From assembly GCA_002327255.1 (NCBI GenBank), contig DCUM01000144.1, positions 231 to 5,413 of the forward strand: a stretch of DNA of 5,183 bases. Direction: 5' to 3'. Shown piece after piece: positions 1 to 5,183 of this stretch. Origin of the DNA: a bacterium UBA2214 (lineage in GTDB: Bacteria; Zhuqueibacterota; Zhuqueibacteria; Residuimicrobiales; Residuimicrobiaceae). Position 1 is the first letter of the stretch, and each line of letters begins with the position of its first letter. A program made the translations under genes and the position numbers. The notes below the pieces were generated by a model, which saw only the letters and a list, made by a program, of their open reading frames with translations, was not told where the DNA came from and ran no database searches.

Positions 1-83
1 GCGATATCCACTCCGGCAGTTATTTCTACACCCTGAAGGTGGAGGGATACCGTGCCACGCGCCGCATGGTGTTCATCAAATAG
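1..83 (+). CDS. C-terminal end of a type IX secretion sorting-tail protein (partial)
   Basis: Only the last 26 codons (frame beginning at base 3, stop TAG at 81-83) lie in the window. They read DIHSGSYFYTLKVEGY, then RATRRMVFIK and stop. The order SG-x-YFYTL, a short turn, then TRRMVFIK is the last beta-hairpin of the type A C-terminal sorting domain, which directs proteins across the outer membrane through the type IX secretion system in the FCB group; the domain is normally cleaved off at the surface. The body of the protein, and so its function, lies upstream. The following GH35 gene starts 40 nt later on the same strand, so the two are probably co-transcribed. The sorting-tail identity is fairly secure from the motif, but nothing can be said about the mature protein. 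Confidence 0.8.
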   Translation, partial: DIHSGSYFYTLKVEGYRATRRMVFIK

Positions 84-109
84 CGGTTGCGCCTTGCTCA
101 CATTCACCC

Positions 110-114
110 GGAGG
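110..114 (+). promoter_or_regulatory. Ribosome binding site of the GH35 gene
   Basis: GGAGG lies 9 nt before ATG 124 and 6 nt before an in-frame GTG at 121. It supports a start at 121 or 124. The upstream in-frame GTG at 52 lies inside the preceding gene and would place non-hydrophobic residues before the signal peptide. Confidence 0.75.
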
Positions 115-123
115 ATACTTGTG

Positions 124-1746
124 ATGAAATTCATTTCTGGATTTTCGATACTGGCCCTGTTGATGAGCCCGCCGCTGATGAGCCAGAGTCCGAAAGCACT
201 GCCCTTTTTGCGCACCCAGGGCGAGGCCATGCAGCTGATCGTGGATCACAAACCCGTTCTGCTCCTCAGCGGCGAATGGGGTAATTCGAGCGCCGCCGAT
301 GGGGTGTATATGCGCCCCATCTGGCCCAAACTGAAGGATTTGCATCTCAATTCCGCCCTTGTGCCGGTCTACTGGGAACTTGTCGAACCCACAGAGGGAC
401 ATTTTGATTTCACCCTGGTGGACAGTCTCGTTCACTCCGCCCGGCGGTATGATCTCAAACTGGTGCTGCTGTGGTTCGGCTCCTGGAAAAACAGCATGTC
501 CTGCTATGTTCCCTTGTGGGTCAAGGCGGATCAGCGGCGATTTCCGCGCAGCCGCACCAGGTCGGGGGAAGCGGTGGAGATACTCACCCCCTTCAGCGAC
601 GCAAATCTCCAGGCAGATGCCCGCGCGTTTGCGGCGCTGATGCGGCATATTAAAAAAATCGACGCCCGGGCGCAAACCGTCCTGATGGTTCAGGTCGAGA
701 ATGAGATCGGCATGATTCCCGAGGCGCGGGATCATGTCCCCGAGGCCGAAACCGCATATGCCGCGCCGGTTCCTGCAGAGTTAATGAGCTATTTGCAGAA
801 GAACAAGGCAACCCTGCGGCCTGAATTTGTGCAGATGTGGGAAAAAACCGGGTATAAAGCCAAAGGGAACTGGGAAGAAGTCTTTGGTGCGGGCGTGCAC
901 ACGGAGGAATTGTTCATGGCCTGGCATTTCGCCCGCTACACCAATGCGGTGACGCAGGCCGGCAAGGCGGAATATGCCCTGCCAATGTTCGTGAATGCCG
1001 CCCTGATCCGGCCTGGCTATCGACCCGGCCAGTATCCCAGCGCCGGTCCGCTGCCCCATCTCATGGACGTCTGGCGGGCGGGGGCGCCGCAGATCGATTT
1101 TCTCACGCCCGACATCTATTTCAGAAATTTCGCCGAATGGTGCCAAAAATACGATCATCCCGGCAATGCGTTCTTTATTCCGGAAGTGGACAGCAGGCAA
1201 AGTCCGGCCAACGCCTTTTACGCCATGGCGCAGCACGATGCCATGGGATACAGTCCCTTCGCCATTGAATCGCTGGAGAATCCGGGCAAGCGCCTTTTGG
1301 CGCAGGCTTATGAGGTGCTGCACCAGATGACGCCGGTCATTCTCGCGAATCAGGGCAGCGGGAACCTGGTGGGTGTGCTTCTCGACAGCGCTGCGCAGCA
1401 GTCACGATTTGAACTCGGCGATTATATATTCACCGTCAAGCATGAATACAGCTGGCCGTATGCGCAAAAGAAGGAAGGCGAAGTGCCGCGCCATGGCGGC
1501 ATGTTCATCAAACTGGCGGAGGATGAGTTTTACATGGCCGGGACGGGACTGGTGGTGACGTTCGCGGCGCGCCAGGGTGCGGGCGCCAGGGCCGGCATCG
1601 GCAGCGTCGATGAGGGCAAGTTCGTCGAGGGTACATGGCGTCCGGGACGGCGCCTGAATGGCGATCAGACCCATCAGGGGCGGCATGCGCACCTGCCGGG
1701 ACACGAATTCGGCATTCTCCGGGTAAAACTCTATACCTACCGGTAA
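124..1746 (+). CDS. Secreted GH35 beta-galactosidase-like glycoside hydrolase with DUF5597-type C-terminus
   Basis: This is a 540-residue enzyme predicted to hydrolyse terminal beta-D-galactosides, with retention of configuration, in the periplasm. Residues 1 to about 20 form a signal peptide (Lys2, then a hydrophobic run FISGFSILALLM); the exact cleavage site is unclear. A clan A TIM barrel follows. VQVENEIG (189-196) carries the probable acid/base Glu194 after Asn193, and FFIPEVDS (350-357) carries the probable nucleophile Glu354. YWELVEPTEGHFDF (83-96) is the usual early barrel motif of GH35 and GH42 enzymes. From about residue 390 to the end is a beta-rich region, closing with GTWRPGRRLNGDQTHQGRH and EFGILRVKLY, which matches the DUF5597 domain as I recall it. 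The length fits this subgroup, which includes the Cellvibrio japonicus xyloglucan beta-galactosidase Bgl35A (known from memory). No sorting tail is present, so it probably stays in the periplasm. Family assignment is firm; the exact sugar is inferred. The start is ATG 124, or GTG 121. Confidence 0.9.
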   Translation: MKFISGFSILALLMSPPLMSQSPKALPFLRTQGEAMQLIVDHKPVLLLSGEWGNSSAADGVYMRPIWPKLKDLHLNSALVPVYWELVEPTEGHFDFTLVDSLVHSARRYDLKLVLLWFGSWKNSMSCYVPLWVKADQRRFPRSRTRSGEAVEILTPFSDANLQADARAFAALMRHIKKIDARAQTVLMVQVENEIGMIPEARDHVPEAETAYAAPVPAELMSYLQKNKATLRPEFVQMWEKTGYKAKGNWEEVFGAGVHTEELFMAWHFARYTNAVTQAGKAEYALPMFVNAALIRPGYRPGQYPSAGPLPHLMDVWRAGAPQIDFLTPDIYFRNFAEWCQKYDHPGNAFFIPEVDSRQSPANAFYAMAQHDAMGYSPFAIESLENPGKRLLAQAYEVLHQMTPVILANQGSGNLVGVLLDSAAQQSRFELGDYIFTVKHEYSWPYAQKKEGEVPRHGGMFIKLAEDEFYMAGTGLVVTFAARQGAGARAGIGSVDEGKFVEGTWRPGRRLNGDQTHQGRHAHLPGHEFGILRVKLYTYR

Positions 1747-1976
1747 CCGGCAGGGGATTTTTTCCGCACCCTGAAGCCGTGCAACCATTTGCTGCAGCGC
1801 GGGGTTTTGTCCCTGCGTTCCCGGACCTTCCAGCGCGCGCCAGGCCGCAAAGACGCCAGGGGAAAGCTGGTTGACAGGAAACAGGCACCTGGTCCGGCGG
1901 ATTATCCTCTTTGTGCGAACCTGATAAATTGCGGGATTAACCGCAACAGATCGGGTGGGCCACACTCCACGCGGCC

Positions 1977-2026
1977 AAAAAACAAGCCCGGCATCGCAAG
2001 ACGCGCCATGCCGGGCTTGTCGTTTT
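1977..2026. terminator. Bidirectional rho-independent terminator
   Basis: A perfect 13-bp inverted repeat, ACAAGCCCGGCAT (1982-1994) and ATGCCGGGCTTGT (2008-2020), encloses a 13-nt loop in which CGC (1995-1997) can also pair with GCG (2003-2005). Read on the minus strand the stem runs directly into six T (complement of A at 1977-1982), so it should end transcripts from xylA, whose stop lies about 370 nt upstream in that direction. Read on the plus strand it is followed by CGTTTT, a weaker tract, and would end the GH35 transcript about 235 nt after its stop. A position between convergent genes is typical of a shared terminator. Confidence 0.82.
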
Positions 2027-2063
2027 ACACAGACTTGCTCTCGCGGAACCGGCTGTGCAAACA

Positions 2064-2104
2064 GGCCGGACAGAAGCGCCTTTCCCGGCGCCTTTCATCC
2101 GGCC
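2064..2104. repeat. Two-tier hairpin with internal 9-nt direct repeat
   Basis: Outer arms GGCCGGA (2064-2070) and TCCGGCC (2098-2104) pair perfectly. Inner arms GCGCC (2076-2080) and GGCGC (2087-2091) form a second stem with a 6-nt loop TTTCCC. GCGCCTTTC occurs twice (2076-2084 and 2088-2096). No T tract follows on either strand, so a terminator role is not supported. It may be structured 3' UTR or part of a dispersed palindromic repeat; the role is unknown. Confidence 0.5.
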
Positions 2105-2175
2105 TCCCTCTGTCCAAAGTCAGACCAGGAGTCTGTCGGAATAGAAACTCGCTAATTTATGTCAAATTGATTTAT

Positions 2176-2184
2176 ATTTATGCT
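2176..2184 (+). repeat. Left 9-bp target-site duplication, ATTTATGCT
   Basis: ATTTATGCT directly precedes the left terminal inverted repeat and is matched exactly at 2347-2355 directly after the right terminal inverted repeat. This is the pattern left when a DDE transposase inserts with a 9-nt staggered cut. Confidence 0.6.
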
Positions 2185-2346
2185 CATGAGTGTCCGGTTA
2201 TTGCGAAAATCATAGTTTATCATCCTATTGATAATCTTAAATATAGGATACTATTTTAGATGAAATCGATTTAAAGTCGAATAATGCCCATTTTACAGCT
2301 CTTTATTCAGTTTAGGCGTGTTTTTGGGGATTGTCGGACACTACTG
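2185..2346. mobile_element. MITE-like element, 162 bp, or internally deleted insertion sequence
   Basis: The left end reads CATGAGTGTCCG (2185-2196). The reverse complement of the right end reads CAGTAGTGTCCG (2335-2346). They share an 8-bp perfect core AGTGTCCG, and over the first 28 bases (2185-2212 against 2319-2346) 19 positions match, including an inner AAAA. The element is flanked by identical 9-bp direct repeats and is 34% GC (55 of 162), well below the genes around it. It has no room for a transposase, so it would need one supplied in trans. An internal hairpin, ATCCTAT (2222-2228) with ATAGGAT (2243-2249), lies near its centre. A 9-bp duplication with such ends is compatible with IS4-type transposases, but the family is inference. 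It could also be a relic whose repeats match partly by chance in AT-rich DNA. Confidence 0.58.
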
Positions 2347-2355
2347 ATTTATGCT
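2347..2355 (+). repeat. Right 9-bp target-site duplication, ATTTATGCT
   Basis: An exact copy of the 9-mer at 2176-2184, abutting the outer end of the right terminal inverted repeat. Joining the flanks across one copy gives an uninterrupted AT-rich target (TATATTTATGCTATAAAT), the predicted empty site. Confidence 0.6.
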
Positions 2356-2391
2356 ATAAATTCGACACACTCCCAGGCCCTGGTGACACGA

Positions 2392-3708
2392 TCAGATATA
2401 GTCATTGAGCATGTTTTCCAGCATCTCCTGGCGGCCGCTTTTCATCTGCGGCAGGCCCTGTTCGAGAATGTATTTTTCCAGTTCATTAAAATCCGTCTCT
2501 CCCGCCATGATCCTGGCGCCCATGCCGGAGGTGTAGCTGGCGTAGCGCCGGGACACAAAGTCGCTGAGCACTTTCTCTTCGATGATCCGGTGAGCGGTCA
2601 GCAGGCTGCGGGCAAAGGCGTCCATGCCGCCGATGTGGGCGTGGAAAAGATCGACGGGATCGATGGAGCTGCGGCGTGGATGGGCATCGAAATTGAGACC
2701 GCCGCTGCCGAGGCCGTTCTGGTTGAGGATCACCAGCATGGCCAGGGTGGTGCTGTAGAGATCGGTGGGGAACTGGTCGGTATCCCAGCCGAGCAGGAGA
2801 TCGCCGCGGTTGGCATCGACACTGCCCAGTTTTCCGGCAATCGAAGCCACCGTCAGTTCATGCTCAAAAGTGTGCCTCGCCAGGGTGGCGTGATTGGCTT
2901 CGATGTTGAGTTTGAAATGATCGATCAAATCATAGGTGCGCAGAAACGCCAGCGTCGTGGCGGCATCAGTATCGTATTGATGTTTGCTCGGTTCGCAGGG
3001 TTTGGGTTCGATCAGGAATTGTCCCTTGAAGCCGATCTTTTTGGCATAATCGACCGCCATATGGAGAAAGCGCGCCAGCTGTTCCTGCTCCCGTTTCATA
3101 TCGGTATTGAGCAGCGATTCGTAGCCTTCGCGGCCGCCCCAGAAGACGTAATTCTCGCCGCCCAAAGCGAGCGTCGCATCCAGCGCATTTTTCACCTGCG
3201 CTGCGGCCAGGGCGAAGACATGCGCATCGGGATTGGTTGAAGCGCCTGAAGTGAATATCGGCGCGCTGAAGAGGTTGGCCGTGCCCCACAACAGTTTCAC
3301 CCCGGTCTCTTTTTGCAGTTGTTTGGCGTAATCGACGATGGTTTGCAGATTTTTGCAGGACCGGGCAAAGGTCTCTCCCGCGGGCGCAATGTCGCGATCA
3401 TGGAAACAGTAATAGTCCACGCCCAGTTTCTGGTAGAATTCAAAGGCGGCGTCCATGGTGGCGCGGGCGCAGTCGAGCGCATCGCCGGACTTGAGCCAGG
3501 CGCGATCGAAACTGGCGCCGCCGAACATGTCGGAGCCATCTCCCTTCAAAGTGTGCCAGTACGCCACGGAAAAACGCAAGTGCTCGGCCATGGTCTTGCC
3601 GCCCACTTTTTGATCCTTGTTGTAATATTTGAAGGCCAGGGGATTCCTGGAATCACGCCCCTCATAGGGGATGGGGTGTTTGACTTCAGGAAAATAGGTG
3701 TGCTTCAT
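2392..3708 (-). CDS. xylA: Xylose isomerase
   Basis: A 438-residue cytoplasmic enzyme that interconverts D-xylose and D-xylulose, the entry step of the isomerase route into the pentose phosphate pathway; the family also isomerises glucose to fructose. Length matches the long (class II) XylA group, E. coli XylA being 440 residues. Every key residue is visible with a constant offset of two from E. coli numbering: His103 and Asp106 in CFHDRD (ring opening), Trp51 and Trp190, the signature VFWGGREGYE (188-197), metal ligands Glu234 and Lys236 in LIEPKPCEPSKHQYD, Glu270 and His273 in NIEANHA, Asp298, Asp309 and Asp311 in GWDTDQFP, and Asp341 in LNFDAHPRRSS. The start ATG at 3708 follows AGGGAAG with a 5-nt gap and matches the usual N-terminus; the frame stays open upstream to 3780, but that extension crosses the operator-like repeats. 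A xylulokinase is not in the window. The promoter is described separately. Confidence is very high. Confidence 0.98.
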   Translation of the reverse strand: MKHTYFPEVKHPIPYEGRDSRNPLAFKYYNKDQKVGGKTMAEHLRFSVAYWHTLKGDGSDMFGGASFDRAWLKSGDALDCARATMDAAFEFYQKLGVDYYCFHDRDIAPAGETFARSCKNLQTIVDYAKQLQKETGVKLLWGTANLFSAPIFTSGASTNPDAHVFALAAAQVKNALDATLALGGENYVFWGGREGYESLLNTDMKREQEQLARFLHMAVDYAKKIGFKGQFLIEPKPCEPSKHQYDTDAATTLAFLRTYDLIDHFKLNIEANHATLARHTFEHELTVASIAGKLGSVDANRGDLLLGWDTDQFPTDLYSTTLAMLVILNQNGLGSGGLNFDAHPRRSSIDPVDLFHAHIGGMDAFARSLLTAHRIIEEKVLSDFVSRRYASYTSGMGARIMAGETDFNELEKYILEQGLPQMKSGRQEMLENMLNDYI

Positions 3709-3713
3709 ATCGG

Positions 3714-3720
3714 CTTCCCT
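3714..3720 (-). promoter_or_regulatory. Ribosome binding site of xylA
   Basis: On the minus strand AGGGAAG stands 5 nt before the ATG at 3708-3706. It decides the start against the upstream in-frame ATG at 3780, which has CCT-rich sequence on its coding side downstream and no purine-rich motif before it (TTCAAGCGAAATTGAACC-type repeat sequence only). Confidence 0.65.
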
Positions 3721-3752
3721 TTTTTGAGTATCTGAAAGAGCGAAAACAGGAA

Positions 3753-3785
3753 CGAAATTGAATTTAATATGGAGGTTCAATTTCG
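3753..3785. promoter_or_regulatory. 10-bp perfect inverted repeat in the xylA leader
   Basis: CGAAATTGAA (3753-3762) and TTCAATTTCG (3776-3785) are exact reverse complements around a 13-nt spacer. The repeat falls about 8 to 40 nt downstream of the inferred xylA transcription start, inside the untranslated leader. It shares its right arm with the 20-bp palindrome at 3774-3793. Either a protein binds it as an operator or the RNA folds into a leader hairpin. Symmetry is seen directly; function is inferred. Confidence 0.6.
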
Positions 3786-3793
3786 CTTGAACC
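3774..3793. promoter_or_regulatory. 20-bp palindrome at the xylA transcription start (probable operator)
   Basis: GGTTCAATTTCGCTTGAACC has perfect 7-bp arms (3774-3780 and 3787-3793) around 6 nt. It begins at or next to the predicted +1 and covers roughly the first 20 transcribed bases. A 20-bp even palindrome at +1 is a common form for repressors of sugar genes (LacI, GntR and ROK types), which would give xylose induction. No regulator gene is in the window, so the binding protein is unknown. Confidence 0.6.
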
Positions 3794-3799
3794 GATTTA

Positions 3800-3828
3800 A
3801 TTTTACTAAATTATTTTCAGAATGTCAA
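3800..3828 (-). promoter_or_regulatory. Sigma-70-type promoter of xylA
   Basis: On the minus strand the -35 box TTGACA (3828-3823) is a perfect match to consensus, and the -10 box TAAAAT (3805-3800) differs from TATAAT at one base; the spacer is exactly 17 nt. Predicted transcription start is near 3793, giving a leader of about 85 nt. Many FCB bacteria use a different -7/-33 housekeeping motif, so recognition by the native sigma factor is likely but not certain. Confidence 0.75.
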
Positions 3829-4067
3829 GCAAAAACCGATTGCAGGATCACTTTAACGGCAAGCAGGCTCTTCCGATCGGCCGCTGCAGCATCGAGCCGC
3901 TCTCAGCGGGTGCCGCCTGTGTGGGGTTTCCGCGATCGCGCCGGAATCTCGCAGGAGAGCCGGATACGGCAGACGCTCCGGCTGACTGGTGTGCTCGACG
4001 AACCGAGGAACCCGCGGCGGTGATGCCGGGATTGAGCGAAACCATTGCCACGGCTGCGCTCCCGGAT
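3829..4067. other. Intergenic stretch upstream of the xylA promoter, no gene recognised
   Basis: This GC-rich part of the 359-nt gap holds no convincing gene. Visible structure: a 7-bp stem AGCCGGA (3958-3964) with TCCGGCT (3977-3983) and a 12-nt loop; a short stem CCGCT/AGCGG (3897-3901, 3905-3909); and the perfect palindrome CGCGATCGCG (3931-3940). None has a T tract, so the terminator of the preceding sorting-tail gene is not identified. Open frames here on both strands lack ribosome binding sites and known motifs. Confidence 0.5.
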
Positions 4068-5183
4068 TCACCTCAGCAACAACAGGCGCACCAGCCGTGT
4101 TGCCGAATCGGCCTGCAGGCGGCAGAAATAGAGGCCGCTGGGGAGATGCCCGGCATTGAATCGCAGGGTATGAGAACCGGGCAACCTGTATTCATCCACC
4201 AGTTGTGCCACTTCCCTGCCGAGGCGATCATAAACCGCGATGTGGACGCGCGCCGCCTCCGGAAGATAATACGATAGCACGGTTTCCGGATTGAAGGGGT
4301 TGGGATAACTCTGCAGCAGCAGGCTGGAAGCGGGTCCCCGGGCCGGTTGATAAGCGACGCCGCTGAGGTAATCGGCCAGGGTGAACGCCTGCGGCGGCTG
4401 CTCCGCGTCGTGATGGCGCCAGGTGCTGCCGAGATCGAGATACATGTGGGTCGCATCGAAGACACGGGCATCGAAGGAGAGGTCCGCGCCGGCCACATCC
4501 GCCGCGTGCACCTCCACCGCGAGATGGTTCAGGCCGTTTCTCAGCCAGGCGAGCGTGGCCGGCGTGAACAGGTAGATCTGACTGGATTTGTTGGCATTTC
4601 TGGCGGCTGTGTCGTGCCCGATCGGACCATCCGGCATATTGAAGCGCGCCAGTTCGCGGTTGTTGAGATAGACGACGGCGCCGTCATGGACTTTGACCAG
4701 CAGGCCGAGTTTGTCCACGGGTTGGGGCAGCGTGAAGGCGGTGACAAAGTAGAGGGTCTGTGTGGAGGCTGTGGTCGTGGCATTCCCCCCTGCAGCGCCG
4801 TAGCCCAGGGGCGCTGCGCCGCTCTTCCAGTGGCGCGCAGGATAGCGCTCATCGAACCAGGGGATGATCCGCTGCAGCGTATCGACTTTGACCACAACCT
4901 GAACGGCATGGGGTGTTTCATTGCCGCTGAGGTCGATGGCGCGGATGTAGAGGGTCCGTTCCTCCCCCTGGCTGAGCGCCAGGGTCAGACTGTGTTTGAA
5001 TCCGCCCTGGCCGATGGCAAAGGGAAGCGTCAGGGAGGCGTAGGGCAAATCCGTTGTTCCGCAGCGCAGGTGGGCGCGCTCATCGGTCTCGAGGTGCAGT
5101 GTGACCAGGGTATCGGTCGAGAGATAATGACGCTCCGGCTGCACCGTGAATTGCGGCGGCTGCAGGTCCGAGCCCGGCCGGAT
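4068..5183 (-). CDS. Secreted multidomain protein with type IX sorting tail (N-terminus missing)
   Basis: The last 371 residues are visible; the frame is open to the window edge and an in-frame GTG at 5144 has no ribosome binding site, so the true start lies beyond 5183. Counting from the first visible residue, about 11-100 is an Ig or fibronectin-like beta domain (TLYIRAIDLSGNET is its closing strand). About 108-242 is a jelly-roll, lectin-like domain: SGAAPLGYG, then YFVTAFTL, DGAVVYLNNRELARFNMP and NHLAVEVH, a pattern often found attached to CotH-like proteins and phosphoesterases. Residues 290-371 are a type A sorting domain (QSYPNPFNPET, VYDRLGREVAQLVDEY, PSGLYF). The protein is therefore exported and released or anchored at the surface through the type IX system. 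The catalytic part, if any, is not visible. Neighbouring GH35 and xylA genes suggest, without proving, a role in polysaccharide capture. A short segment at 248-276 is discussed as a finding. Confidence 0.85.
   Translation of the reverse strand: MRPGSDLQPPQFTVQPERHYLSTDTLVTLHLETDERAHLRCGTTDLPYASLTLPFAIGQGGFKHSLTLALSQGEERTLYIRAIDLSGNETPHAVQVVVKVDTLQRIIPWFDERYPARHWKSGAAPLGYGAAGGNATTTASTQTLYFVTAFTLPQPVDKLGLLVKVHDGAVVYLNNRELARFNMPDGPIGHDTAARNANKSSQIYLFTPATLAWLRNGLNHLAVEVHAADVAGADLSFDARVFDATHMYLDLGSTWRHHDAEQPPQAFTLADYLSGVAYQPARGPASSLLLQSYPNPFNPETVLSYYLPEAARVHIAVYDRLGREVAQLVDEYRLPGSHTLRFNAGHLPSGLYFCRLQADSATRLVRLLLLR

Larger units (their letters stand above)
1747..2391. other. Gene-free region between convergent genes
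   Basis: No convincing gene was found in these 645 nt. The first part (to about 2140) is GC-rich and holds the hairpin terminator and a second two-tier hairpin. From about 2140 to 2370 the sequence becomes AT-rich and contains the inverted-repeat element described separately. Open frames here lack a good ribosome binding site and show no family motif. One minus-strand frame that continues antisense to the GH35 gene is raised as a finding. Confidence 0.6.

Noticed and set aside
52..123. Upstream GTG start for the GH35 gene
   Set aside because: It overlaps the preceding gene's tail, puts a non-signal sequence ahead of a good signal peptide, and ignores GGAGG placed for the start at 121-124.
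1735..1765. CCGGT-A-ACCGG followed by six T as a terminator right at the GH35 stop
   Set aside because: The arms leave a one-base loop and cannot form a stable hairpin; a far better terminator lies at 1977-2026.
2372..2384. CCAGG-C-CCTGG palindrome just after the xylA stop as a terminator
   Set aside because: The loop would be one base and no T tract follows on the minus strand.
2284..3240. Long plus-strand frame of 318 codons
   Set aside because: It lies almost wholly antisense to xylA, whose protein is unmistakable, and its translation has no family motif. Such frames are expected opposite GC-rich genes.
3990..4030. Minus-strand GGTTCGTCGA resembling a tRNA T-loop
   Set aside because: No acceptor, D or anticodon stems could be fitted around it.
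3822..4277. Plus-strand frame of 151 codons across the xylA promoter and the end of the sorting-tail gene
   Set aside because: It overlaps the strong xylA promoter and the conserved sorting domain on the other strand, and has no ribosome site.

Overview
The window reads as chromosome from a bacterium of the FCB superphylum (Bacteroidota/Ignavibacteria/Calditrichota/KSB1-like lineages). The best clue is that both outer genes end in the C-terminal sorting tail of the type IX secretion system. One tail ends in SGSYFYTL...TRRMVFIK. The other runs from YPNPFNPET through YDRLGREVAQLVD to SGLYF. Coding DNA is moderately GC-rich. No rRNA, tRNA, CRISPR array or phage gene was seen, and the lineage below superphylum cannot be fixed from this sequence.

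Layout. (1) Positions 1-83, plus strand: the last 26 codons of a sorting-tail protein. (2) 124-1746, plus strand: a complete secreted glycoside hydrolase family 35 enzyme with a DUF5597-type C-terminal region, 40 nt behind gene 1 and probably in its operon. (3) 1747-2391: a gene-free gap between convergent genes. It holds a strong bidirectional hairpin terminator, a second two-tier hairpin, and an AT-rich 162-bp element with terminal inverted repeats and a 9-bp target duplication, which looks like an undescribed MITE or a deleted insertion sequence. (4) 2392-3708, minus strand: xylose isomerase (xylA), complete with all catalytic and metal residues. (5) 3709-4067: the xylA control region, with a near-consensus sigma-70 promoter and overlapping inverted repeats at the inferred transcription start, plus about 220 nt in which no gene is recognised. 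(6) 4068-5183, minus strand: the C-terminal 371 residues of a large secreted multidomain protein with a sorting tail. Its start lies outside the window.

How it fits together. The GH35 enzyme should remove beta-linked galactose (or a related sugar) from plant oligosaccharides in the periplasm, and XylA feeds released xylose into the pentose phosphate pathway. With two type IX-exported surface proteins nearby, the locus looks like part of a hemicellulose or xyloglucan utilisation region. xylA appears to have its own regulated promoter rather than relying on read-through. The least explained parts are the mobile-element-like insertion between the convergent genes and the compound operator-like repeat at xylA.
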